A stretch of 64,000 nt of DNA from Rhodobacterales bacterium (GTDB lineage: Bacteria; Pseudomonadota; Alphaproteobacteria; Rhodobacterales; Rhodobacteraceae): assembly GCA_026400355.1 (NCBI GenBank), contig JAPLPE010000037.1, positions 1 to 64,000 of the forward strand, in the 5' to 3' direction. Of this stretch, positions 54,403 to 64,000 are shown piece after piece. The translations under genes were made by a program, and so were the position numbers. How positions within the stretch are numbered: position 1 is the stretch's first letter; every line of letters begins with the position of its first letter. The notes under the pieces were generated by a model. It did no database searches. It was not told the origin of the DNA and worked only from the letters and a program-made list of their open reading frames with translations.

Positions 54403-55380
54403 ATGATCCCCGGCCTGACCACCCGCCGCCGCTTCTCCGATCTGTCCGAGCAAGAGGTTCTGGCTCTCGCCATCTCTTCGGAAGAGGATGACGCCCGCAT
54501 CTACCGGACCTATGCCGAACGCCTGCGCAAGGACTACCCTGCCTCTGCCGCTGTCTTCGAAGGCATGGCGCGCGAGGAAGACGGCCACCGCCAGCGCCTG
54601 ATCGACCTTCATGCCACCCGCTTTGGCGATGTGATCCCACTCATCCGCCGGGAACATGTCGCGGGCCATTACGCCCGCCGTCCCGTCTGGCTGACCGAGA
54701 ACCTGGGTCTCGACCGCATCCGTGCCGAGGCCCACCAGATGGAATCCGAAGCCCGCGCCTTCTACGAACGCGCCGCCTCGCGCACGCCCGACGCCACCAC
54801 GCGTAAACTCTTGGGCGATCTCGCCGCCGCCGAGGCCGGGCATGAACGCAAGGCCGATGCCCTGGCCGCCGAACATCTGGGCGAAGAGGCGCGCGAAACG
54901 GAGGATCAGGGGGCTAAGCGCCAGTTCATTCTGACCTGGGTCCAGCCCGGCCTTGCAGGCCTGATGGACGGCTCCGTCTCGACCCTCGCACCGATCTTTG
55001 CCACCGCTTTTGCAACGCAGGACACGTGGACGACCTTCCTTGTCGGCACTGCCGCCTCGGTCGGTGCCGGTATCTCCATGGGTTTCACAGAGGCGGCCCA
55101 CGACGACGGCGTCATCTCGGGCCGTGGCAGCCCTCTCAAACGGGGGCTGGCGTCGGGGATAATGACGACCATTGGCGGGATGGGCCACGCGCTCCCCTAC
55201 CTCATCCCGGATTTCTGGACGGCCACGACGATCGCCATCATGGTCGTCTTTGTCGAGCTTTGGGCCATCGCCTGGATCCAGAACCGCTTCCTTGAAACCC
55301 CATTCTTCCGGGCTGTCTTGCAAGTGGTCTGCGGCGGTGCTCTGGTCTTCGCCGCAGGTGTGCTGATCGGCGGAGGATGA
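54403..55380 (+). CDS. mbfA: Membrane-bound ferritin-like iron exporter
   Basis: The 325-residue protein joins an N-terminal ferritin-like (erythrin) domain, with Glu/His-rich helices 'ISSEEDDARIYRTYAERLRK', 'FEGMAREEDGHRQRLIDLHA' and 'AAAEAGHERKADALAAEHLG', to a C-terminal VIT1/CCC1 membrane domain ('GLAGLMDGSVSTLAPIFATA', 'SVGAGISMGFTEAAHDDGVI'). MbfA exports iron and protects against iron and peroxide stress. The putative Irr box at 54373 supports iron-dependent control. Confidence 0.95.
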   Translation: MIPGLTTRRRFSDLSEQEVLALAISSEEDDARIYRTYAERLRKDYPASAAVFEGMAREEDGHRQRLIDLHATRFGDVIPLIRREHVAGHYARRPVWLTENLGLDRIRAEAHQMESEARAFYERAASRTPDATTRKLLGDLAAAEAGHERKADALAAEHLGEEARETEDQGAKRQFILTWVQPGLAGLMDGSVSTLAPIFATAFATQDTWTTFLVGTAASVGAGISMGFTEAAHDDGVISGRGSPLKRGLASGIMTTIGGMGHALPYLIPDFWTATTIAIMVVFVELWAIAWIQNRFLETPFFRAVLQVVCGGALVFAAGVLIGGG

Positions 55381-55384
55381 CACG

Positions 55385-56080
55385 ATGTATGCCAAGGGCG
55401 AAGTCTCTTACCAGCCTCTGGCCCTCCCCGACCGCGTGCAACTCGATGACGCGGCCTCTCTGAAGGCAGTCAACGCCTTCCGCGACTACATGCGAAAACG
55501 CCACTCTGTCCGCCGGTTCGCCACAAGGCCCGTCGCGGAACAGGTTATCGCCGCCTGCATTGCCGCCGCCGGAACCGCACCCTCGGGCGCCAATCACCAG
55601 CCCTGGCATTTCGTGGCCGTGGCCGACCCCGCCCTCAAGGTCCGCATCCGCGAAGGCGCGGAAGAAGAAGAGCGCGAATTCTACTCGGGCGGAGCCGGGG
55701 ATGAATGGCTGGCCGCGCTCGAGCCTATCGGGACAGGAGTTCACAAGCCCCATCTGACCGACGCGCCCTGGCTTATCGTGGTCTTTGCCCAGCGCTATGG
55801 CGTGACGACTGACGGCACCCGCTACAAGAATTACTATGTCCCTGAAAGCGTGGGGATCGCGACGGGGATGCTCATCACAGCCATCCACCATGCTGGCCTC
55901 GTCTGCCTTGAACACACCCCGAACCCGATGAAGTTCCTCGGGCCGCTCTTGGGCCGCCCCGCGCATGAAAAGCCTGTGATGATCCTGCCCGTGGGCTATC
56001 CCGCCCCCGATGCCACCGTGCCCGCCGTCGCCAAGCGAAAGAAGCCCTTGTCCGAGATCATGACGGTTTTTCGGGGGTAG
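55385..56080 (+). CDS. Nitroreductase-family flavoprotein
   Basis: The 231-residue protein has FMN-binding features of the NfsA/NfsB group: 'YMRKRHSVRRFATRPVAEQV', 'AAGTAPSGANHQPWHFVAVA', 'SVGIATGMLITAIHHAGLVC' and 'NPMKFLGPLLGRPAHEKPVM'. It starts 4 bp after mbfA and is probably in the same transcript. The natural substrate is unknown; iodotyrosine-deiodinase-like and BluB-like members have similar layouts. Confidence 0.88.
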   Translation: MYAKGEVSYQPLALPDRVQLDDAASLKAVNAFRDYMRKRHSVRRFATRPVAEQVIAACIAAAGTAPSGANHQPWHFVAVADPALKVRIREGAEEEEREFYSGGAGDEWLAALEPIGTGVHKPHLTDAPWLIVVFAQRYGVTTDGTRYKNYYVPESVGIATGMLITAIHHAGLVCLEHTPNPMKFLGPLLGRPAHEKPVMILPVGYPAPDATVPAVAKRKKPLSEIMTVFRG

Positions 56081-56086
56081 CACCAG

Positions 56087-56126
56087 AATCCTTCGAAGGA
56101 TTTTGGCAAGTTCCTTGCAAGGAACT
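56087..56126. repeat. Two adjacent perfect palindromes
   Basis: AATCCTTCGAAGGATT (56087-56102) and AGTTCCTTGCAAGGAACT (56109-56126) are each exact palindromes, separated by 6 bases. Both are built on CCTT...AAGG. They sit just after the nitroreductase stop and could form successive hairpins in RNA or a protein-binding pair in DNA. Confidence 0.7.
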
Positions 56127-56205
56127 CGGTCAATGCGCCAAAACTGTCGAAGGCGGCCAGCATCGCAATAGTGGCTTTTCCCCTCGCCGCGGGCGGCTCA
56201 CCCCA

Positions 56206-56225
56206 GGATACTTGGAACCAGAAGA
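56206..56225. repeat. Copy of a short recurrent intergenic element
   Basis: GGATACTTGGAACCAGAAGA matches the copy at 24126-24145 at 15 of 20 positions. It lies next to a terminator hairpin. Confidence 0.45.
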
Positions 56226-56230
56226 GGCAG

Positions 56231-56255
56231 GGGACCGGATGAGTTATCCGGCCCC
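56231..56255 (-). terminator. Terminator downstream of the TRAP operon
   Basis: GGGACCGGAT and ATCCGGCCCC pair over about 10 bases (one non-Watson-Crick pair) around GAGTT, 10 bp past the DctP stop. Confidence 0.6.
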
Positions 56256-56265
56256 CCTTCTTACA

Positions 56266-58831
<2,566 letters not shown>

Positions 58832-58868
58832 CAGTCCTGCTCCCCGGTCATGGTCAGACGCACGGCAC

Positions 58869-59408
58869 TCATTGCAGCGGTGCCTCGTACATCACGTCGA
58901 CCTTGGCCGCGCCCGTCAGCCCTGCGATCCGCTTGATGAGTTCCGAAACGCCCTGCAGGAACAGCAGCGCAAAGCCCAGCGGCAACAGCATCTTGACCGG
59001 CCAAAGGATCAACCCGCCCGCGTTGGACGAAGTCTCACCGCTCTCGAAGGCTGACCAGAAGAACGGATAGGCCAGATAGGCGATCAGCGCCGTCCCGGGT
59101 AGCAGAAAGAAGATGATCCCGAACACATCGACCCAAAGCCGCTGCCGCGTCGAATAGCTGCCGTAAAGCAGGTCCACCCGCACATGTTCGTTCAATTGCA
59201 GCACATAAGGCGATCCGAGCAGGAATATCCCCGCAAACATCTGCCACTGGATTTCAAGCCAGGCATTCGAACTGATGCTGAACATGTACCTCAGTCCGGC
59301 ATTGCCCGCGCTGATAAGCGCGCTGAGCAGCACAAGGACCGAGGCCACATAGCCCACATACCGATTGACCCGGTCGATCAGACCGGACAGTGCCAAAAGC
59401 GCTTGCAG
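58869..59408 (-). CDS. TRAP transporter small permease (DctQ)
   Basis: The predicted 179-residue protein has four membrane segments: 'YVASVLVLLSALISAGNAGL', 'WQMFAGIFLLGSPYVLQL', 'DVFGIIFFLLPGTALIAYLA', 'KMLLPLGFALLFLQGVSELI'. There is no ATG. I give CTG 59408, which sits about 8 bases after a run of G and aligns with the family start (LQALLALS for MQALLALS). Alternatives are TTG 59396, TTG 59426 or GTG 59465. The start may have mutated, or a non-standard start is used. Confidence 0.85.
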   Translation of the reverse strand: MQALLALSGLIDRVNRYVGYVASVLVLLSALISAGNAGLRYMFSISSNAWLEIQWQMFAGIFLLGSPYVLQLNEHVRVDLLYGSYSTRQRLWVDVFGIIFFLLPGTALIAYLAYPFFWSAFESGETSSNAGGLILWPVKMLLPLGFALLFLQGVSELIKRIAGLTGAAKVDVMYEAPLQ

Positions 59409-59624
59409 GGCGACGTCCCCCCCCAAAGGTGGTGCGTGAAAGTCCCTTCCGGGCTCATGCACCACGTTGCCGTCAATCCACCAATCGGGCAAGCAATTTC
59501 CTTGCGTCAGCGAACTTGTGGTTGCTGACCATCCCGGGTCTGCATGCAAAGGTTGCAATGCGCACAATGCGAAATCTTGCCCCGGTGGTTCCCTTCCCCC
59601 GCGCCCGCCTGTAGGGCTTGGGCC

Positions 59625-60560
59625 ATGTGGGACATCTTCCTTCAGACCCTGCCGTTCTTTGCCATCATCGGTCTGGGCTATGTCTCGGGCCGGACAGGGT
59701 TCTTCACCCCGGATGCCACGGCCTACCTCACCAAGTTCGTCTTCTACTTCGCTCTGTCGGCCATGCTGTTCCGCTTCTCGGCCAACATGTCCCTGAGCGA
59801 AGTCTTCGACTGGAGCTTTGTCATCGCCTATTTCCTCGGCACGACAACCGTCTATCTGATTGCTACCGCAGTGGCCCTTGCCCGTGGCCGCCCCGTGGCC
59901 GAAGCCGCGTTCGAGGCGCAATGCGCAGCAATCGGCAATATCGGCTTCCTCGGCATCCCCATGCTTGCGCTGCTCCTTGGTGAGCGGGCCGTCGGCTACA
60001 TCATGCTGATGCTCGCGGTCGATCTGATCGTGTTCTCTTCCCTCATCGTGATCCTCGTCACCGGATCGCGAGAGGGAAGGGTGGGCCTCGGCGTGCTCAG
60101 GACCGTGGCGCTGGGCCTCGTCAAGAACCCGATGATCGTCTCTATCGTCGCGGGGCTGACAGTCTCAGGTTCGGGCCTTGCCCTGCCCACCCCCGTCAAC
60201 TCCTTCCTTGTCACCCTCGGTGCCGCCGCCACACCCGGCGCACTCTTTGCGATCGGCGCCTCTCTCGCCACGAAATCCGCCGAACGCCTTGCCGTCGCAG
60301 GCTGGCTCTCTTTCGCAAAGCTCGTCCTGCACCCGGCCGCTGTCGCCATCTTTGCGCTTTGGGTCTTTCCCGTCGAACCCTATGCCGCTGGCGTCATGAT
60401 TGCCTCGGCAAGCCTTCCTGTCGCCGGGAATGTCTATATTCTGGCCCAGCATTACGGGATCGCCCCGCTCCGCGTGTCGGCGGCAATCCTGATCTCCACC
60501 GCGGTCAGCATCGTGACCGTCTCGGGCGTCATCGCCTGGGTCAAGACCTTCATGCCTTAG
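59625..60560 (+). CDS. AEC-family (auxin efflux carrier) transporter
   Basis: The 311-residue membrane protein has about ten hydrophobic segments, for example 'LQTLPFFAIIGLGYVSGRTG', 'AIGNIGFLGIPMLALLLGER' and 'VMIASASLPVAGNVYILAQH', the last two typical of the AEC superfamily. Members export or import organic acids; the ligand is unknown. ATG 59625 is chosen because the frame upstream overlaps the promoter gap. fghA follows by 10 bp. Confidence 0.9.
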   Translation: MWDIFLQTLPFFAIIGLGYVSGRTGFFTPDATAYLTKFVFYFALSAMLFRFSANMSLSEVFDWSFVIAYFLGTTTVYLIATAVALARGRPVAEAAFEAQCAAIGNIGFLGIPMLALLLGERAVGYIMLMLAVDLIVFSSLIVILVTGSREGRVGLGVLRTVALGLVKNPMIVSIVAGLTVSGSGLALPTPVNSFLVTLGAAATPGALFAIGASLATKSAERLAVAGWLSFAKLVLHPAAVAIFALWVFPVEPYAAGVMIASASLPVAGNVYILAQHYGIAPLRVSAAILISTAVSIVTVSGVIAWVKTFMP

Positions 60561-60570
60561 GGGGCGCAGG

Positions 60571-61401
60571 ATGAGAACGATCAGCGAAAACAAATGCTTC
60601 GGCGGCGTGCAGGGCGTCTATGCCCACCCGTCCGACGCCTGCAGGGTCGAGATGACCTTTGGCCTCTTCCTCCCCGAGGAAGTCCAGGACGGCCCCGTCC
60701 CGGTTCTCTGGTTTCTCGCCGGTCTGACCTGCACCCATGAAAACGCGATGATCAAGGCGGGCGCACAGGCCTGGGCCGCGCAGCAGGGCATCGCGCTCGT
60801 CTTCCCCGATACCTCGCCGCGCGGACAAGGGGTGCCGAATGATGACGCCTTTGATCTGGGGCAGGGGGCGGGCTTCTACCTCAACGCCACGCAATCCCCC
60901 TGGGCGCAGCACTTCCGCATGTTCGACTACATTACGGATGAACTTCCCCGCCTCATCACCCGCAATTTCGAGATCGACGAAGACCGTCAGGCGATCACCG
61001 GTCATTCGATGGGCGGCCACGGTGCGCTGACGCTGGCCATGTCCCTGCCGGGCCGCTACCGCTCGGTCTCGGCCTTCTCGCCCATCTGTAACCCCACCCG
61101 CTCGGATTGGGGCCGCAAGCAGTTCAAGGCCTACCTCGGCCCCGACGAAGCCCTTTGGGCCGCACATGACGCGTCTCTCATGATGCAGTCTCGCGGGTTC
61201 GACGGCCCGATCCTGATCGACACAGGCACCAAGGACCAATTTGCCGACAAACTGATGACGGAATCGCTCGCCACTTCCATCGCCACACGCCGCCAGCAGG
61301 CCACACTCCGCCTGCAACCGGGCTATGACCACAGCTATTTCTTCGTCTCCTCCTTCATCAAAGACCACGTCACATTCCACGCCGAAGCGCTATACGCATG
61401 A
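60571..61401 (+). CDS. fghA: S-formylglutathione hydrolase
   Basis: The 276-residue esterase hydrolyses S-formylglutathione to formate and glutathione, completing the formaldehyde route started by the enzyme at 50195. The catalytic triad is Ser146 in '[20 protein letters not shown]', Asp near 224 ('[10 protein letters not shown]') and His near 257 ('[13 protein letters not shown]'). The upstream AEC gene and downstream YaiI gene lie in the same transcript. Confidence 0.96.
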   Translation: MRTISENKCFGGVQGVYAHPSDACRVEMTFGLFLPEEVQDGPVPVLWFLAGLTCTHENAMIKAGAQAWAAQQGIALVFPDTSPRGQGVPNDDAFDLGQGAGFYLNATQSPWAQHFRMFDYITDELPRLITRNFEIDEDRQAITGHSMGGHGALTLAMSLPGRYRSVSAFSPICNPTRSDWGRKQFKAYLGPDEALWAAHDASLMMQSRGFDGPILIDTGTKDQFADKLMTESLATSIATRRQQATLRLQPGYDHSYFFVSSFIKDHVTFHAEALYA

Positions 61402-61423
61402 CACAAGCAACGCGGGCGCGTCC

Positions 61424-61876
61424 ATGATCTACGTCGACGCCGACGCCTGTCCGGTCAAGGCCGAGGCCGAACGGGTTGCCACCCGCCACGGCCTCACCAT
61501 GTTCGTTGTCTCAAACGGCGGCATCCGCCCCTCGCTCAATCCGCTGATCCAGACGATCATCGTCCCCGACGGCCCGGACGTGGCCGACATGTGGATTGCC
61601 GACCGCGCGGGCCCCGGTGACGTCGTGGTGACAGGCGATATCCCCCTTGCTGCCAGATGCGTGGCCAAAGGCGCTCGCGTGATCAAGCATAACGGCGAAA
61701 CCCTGACTGAACGCAACATCGGTCAGGTCCTCGCCGCGCGTGATCTCATGGCCGATCTGCGCGCCGCCGATCCGTTCCGGCAGGGCGGCGGCAAGATGTT
61801 CTCCAAAGCCGACCGCGCCCGCTTCCTTGACGGGCTTGAACGCGAAGTCCGCGCAGCCAAGGCGGCACTGCCGTGA
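61424..61876 (+). CDS. YaiI/YqxD-family protein (DUF188)
   Basis: The 150-residue protein has the family start '[20 protein letters not shown]' with its acidic residues, then '[20 protein letters not shown]' and '[20 protein letters not shown]'. It is a predicted PIN-like nuclease fold of unknown function. ATG 61424 is chosen; it follows fghA by 22 bp and overlaps the next gene by GTGA. Confidence 0.93.
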   Translation: MIYVDADACPVKAEAERVATRHGLTMFVVSNGGIRPSLNPLIQTIIVPDGPDVADMWIADRAGPGDVVVTGDIPLAARCVAKGARVIKHNGETLTERNIGQVLAARDLMADLRAADPFRQGGGKMFSKADRARFLDGLEREVRAAKAALP

Positions 61877-62811
61877 CCGCCCTCTCGATACGCAACCCGA
61901 CACTCTTCGGTGCAGTCAATGCTCTGGTTGGCGTCTTTGCCTTCTCGATCAACGACATGATCATCAAGGGGCTCAGCGGCGGTTACGCGCTCCACCAGAT
62001 AATGCTGCTCCGCTCCGGCTTCGCAATCCTGCTGCTCGTCGCCATTCTCGTCCCGCTCAGCGGCGGATTTGCCACGCTCAGAACGGGGCGACCCGGCCTC
62101 CATGCCCTTCGCGGCCTGCTTGTCGTCCTGTCGAATTTCTTCTTTTTCATGGGGCTGGCCAGCCTTCCCCTCGCCGAAGCGACCGCCATCTTCTTCGTCT
62201 GCCCCCTGATAAGCGCAGCCATGTCCGTGGTCTTTCTGGGCGAAACAGTAGGCCCCCGGCGCTGGGCTTCGGTCGCTGTTGGGCTCGTCGGCGTCATCAT
62301 CATCGTCCAACCGGGGACCGAAGCATTTCAACCCGCCTCGCTCTTTCCCCTTGCCGCCGCAGTCACCTATGCCGGCATGCAGAACATGACCCGCCGCCTC
62401 GGGATCACCGAAAGTGCGACAAGCCTCGCCTTCTACGTGCAGGCGGCCTTCTTCTTTACAAGTGTCGCGTCCGGTCTTGCCTTTGGCAGCGGGCAGTTCG
62501 CCGACCAGTCCAACGCGTCGCTCGCCTTCCTCTTCCGTGGCTGGATCTGGCCCGAACCGCAGGTCTGGCTCATCTTCCTCTTCGTAGGCCTGTCCAGTGC
62601 CGCGGGCGGCTATTTCACTGCTCGCGCCTATCGTAGTACCGATGTGGCACTTGTGGCCAGCTTCGAATACGTATCGCTCCCCATGGCGCTGTGTTGGGGC
62701 CTCCTGTTCTTTCAGGAATGGCCCGGCCCGCTGGATCTCTTGGGCATGGCGCTTATCCTCGCCTCCGGCCTCTTTCTGGTCTGGCGCGAGTCACAGACCC
62801 GGCTAAAGTAG
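61873..62811 (+). CDS. DMT-family (EamA) transporter
   Basis: The 312-residue membrane protein has ten hydrophobic segments in two EamA repeats, including '[20 protein letters not shown]', '[20 protein letters not shown]' and '[20 protein letters not shown]'. Members export amino acids or other metabolites. GTG start at 61873 overlaps the YaiI gene. The substrate is unknown. Confidence 0.92.
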   Translation: MTALSIRNPTLFGAVNALVGVFAFSINDMIIKGLSGGYALHQIMLLRSGFAILLLVAILVPLSGGFATLRTGRPGLHALRGLLVVLSNFFFFMGLASLPLAEATAIFFVCPLISAAMSVVFLGETVGPRRWASVAVGLVGVIIIVQPGTEAFQPASLFPLAAAVTYAGMQNMTRRLGITESATSLAFYVQAAFFFTSVASGLAFGSGQFADQSNASLAFLFRGWIWPEPQVWLIFLFVGLSSAAGGYFTARAYRSTDVALVASFEYVSLPMALCWGLLFFQEWPGPLDLLGMALILASGLFLVWRESQTRLK

Positions 62812-62833
62812 AACCGCATTTCAAGGAGTTCGC

Positions 62834-63457
62834 ATGTCCAAACCACAGGCCGTCATCTTTGACATCGGCAACGTCCTCATCGAATGGAACCCCGAGCGCC
62901 TCTATGACAGCGTGATCGGGCCGGACCGCCGCCGCGCCATGTTCGCCGAGGTGGACCTTCACGCCATGAACGATCGCGTGGACCGCGGCCACAACTGGCT
63001 GGCCGAGGTTCAGGCGACCGCTGGGAAACACCCCGCCTGGGCGGATGAGATCATGTTGTGGCACGACCGCTGGATCGAAATGGCCTCACCGGTCATTCCC
63101 CATTCGATCCGGCTGATGAATGCGCTGCAGGCCAATGGCGTTCCCGTCTTTGCTCTCACCAACTTCGGCGTCGAATCCTTCGACTATGCAATCCCGCACT
63201 ACCCTTTCCTCGGTCAGTTTGACCGCGCTTATGTCTCGGGCCGGATGCGGGTCAGCAAACCCGAGCCTGAAATCTATGCCCAGGTCGAAGCTGACTGCGG
63301 CCTTCCGCCCGGAGACCTGATCTTCGCCGATGACCGACCTGAAAACATTGCTGCCGCTGCCGCGCGGGGTTGGCGTACCCATCTGTTCACCACGCCACAG
63401 GGTTGGGCCGACCGCCTTGTCGCTGAAGGTCTGCTCAAAAAGGATGAGGCGCAATGA
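62834..63457 (+). CDS. HAD-superfamily hydrolase
   Basis: The 207-residue protein has HAD motif I 'VIFDIGNVLIEWNPERLYDS' (first Asp of the usual DxD; the second position is Gly), motif II near 'FALTNFGVESFDYA' and motif III/IV 'LIFADDRPENIAAAAARGWR'. The subgroup contains haloacid dehalogenase-like and phosphatase members. Its stop overlaps the next gene by ATGA. Confidence 0.9.
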   Translation: MSKPQAVIFDIGNVLIEWNPERLYDSVIGPDRRRAMFAEVDLHAMNDRVDRGHNWLAEVQATAGKHPAWADEIMLWHDRWIEMASPVIPHSIRLMNALQANGVPVFALTNFGVESFDYAIPHYPFLGQFDRAYVSGRMRVSKPEPEIYAQVEADCGLPPGDLIFADDRPENIAAAAARGWRTHLFTTPQGWADRLVAEGLLKKDEAQ

Positions 63458-64000
63458 CCGTCGCGATGATCCCCTTTTCCGAGGGCGAAAGGGGCCTCGA
63501 CTGGCTCGGCCTGACCCGGGCCATTGCCGCAGGCCACGATCTCCCGCGCGCCCAGGTGGCTGATGTGCTGCTCTATCGCGGCAAGGACACGCTCCTCAAC
63601 CGCTCCGCCTGGATCGACGGGCTGGGGATCGCGGTCAAGGTTTGCACGATCTACCCCGGCAATGTCGCGCAGGGCAAATCCATGATTGGCGGCGCCGTCA
63701 ACCTCTGCTCTGACAGCGACGGCGCACTCGAGGCGATCCTTGATTTCCATCTTGTCACCAAATGGAAAACCGCCGGCGACAGCCTTCTTGCCGCCACCCG
63801 CCTGGCCCGCAAGGACAGCCATAACATCCTGATCCTGGGCGCCGGAACCGTCGGCCGCTCAATCCTCTCTGCCTATGGCGCGGCGTTCCCCAAAGCCCGC
63901 TTTACCGTCTGGAACCGCTCGCCCGAAGGCGCGCTCAGGTTCCGCAAGGACCATCCCGAGGTCTCCATCGCCACCGACCTCGAATCCGCCGTGAAGGCCG
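63454..64000 (+). CDS. Ornithine cyclodeaminase/mu-crystallin-family protein, partial
   Basis: The frame opens at ATG 63454 and runs off the window after 182 residues. 'DVLLYRGKDTLLNRSAWIDG', 'LGIAVKVCTIYPGNVAQGKS' and the Rossmann loop 'HNILILGAGTVGRSILSAYG' identify the family, which includes ornithine cyclodeaminase and pyrroline-2-carboxylate reductases. The catalytic region lies beyond the window, so the exact activity cannot be judged. It is coupled to the HAD gene by ATGA. Confidence 0.88.
   Translation, partial: MTVAMIPFSEGERGLDWLGLTRAIAAGHDLPRAQVADVLLYRGKDTLLNRSAWIDGLGIAVKVCTIYPGNVAQGKSMIGGAVNLCSDSDGALEAILDFHLVTKWKTAGDSLLAATRLARKDSHNILILGAGTVGRSILSAYGAAFPKARFTVWNRSPEGALRFRKDHPEVSIATDLESAVKA

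Overview
The window reads as chromosomal DNA of a high-GC alphaproteobacterium, most likely in the Rhodobacteraceae (Rhodobacter/Tabrizicola/Gemmobacter-like). The evidence is the gene content: an MbfA iron exporter with an Irr-type upstream box, DUF2794, a DctPQM TRAP system, an AglR-like LacI regulator beside an ABC sugar importer, and the packed rsfS-rlmH-gpmI-envC-ctpA-rppH block. Codon use is strongly GC-biased, genes often overlap by ATGA, and no rRNA, tRNA, CRISPR array or intact mobile element was seen. All functional calls come from reading protein motifs; no database was searched.

Layout. 0-9 kb: an IS5-like transposase tail, an MltB-type lytic transglycosylase, the selenium genes mnmH and a fused selD (convergent), a LysR/SDR divergon, an endonuclease/exonuclease/phosphatase protein and a membrane protein. 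9-14 kb: leuD and leuC, a SOUL protein, a transglutaminase-like protein, and a DUF2975/XRE pair. 14.4-20.4 kb: a dense block for ribosome maturation, glycolysis and cell envelope, with RNA pyrophosphohydrolase. 20.5-31.2 kb: a second lytic transglycosylase, RNase R, dapE and dapD (lysine and peptidoglycan precursor), a PLP dehydratase and a LOG-family protein. Decayed sequence is interspersed: a DUF5519 pseudogene and a remnant of the dapD 3' end.

31.3-44.3 kb is the most distinctive region, a two-armed sugar locus. The minus arm encodes a substrate-binding protein, two permeases, an ATPase, a GH2 beta-mannosidase, a TIM-barrel epimerase-like enzyme and a Gfo/Idh/MocA oxidoreductase. The plus arm encodes a LacI regulator, two more TIM-barrel proteins and a second Gfo/Idh/MocA enzyme. 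Two LacI-type operator sites 20 bp apart lie between the arms. Two oxidoreductases plus three xylose-isomerase-like barrels suggest an oxidation/elimination/hydration/reduction (3-keto-sugar) route, here for a beta-mannoside; this is inference.

44.3-64 kb: a decayed sulfotransferase and an IS630 remnant, then rlmN, an IalB-like protein, asparaginase, DUF2794, an I78 inhibitor, the two glutathione-dependent formaldehyde enzymes (frmA-type dehydrogenase and fghA, about 10 kb apart), a serine hydrolase, a NYN protein, TetR and mbfA, a nitroreductase, a TRAP transporter, and a plus-strand cluster (AEC carrier, fghA, YaiI, DMT exporter, HAD hydrolase, ornithine cyclodeaminase-like) that runs off the right edge.
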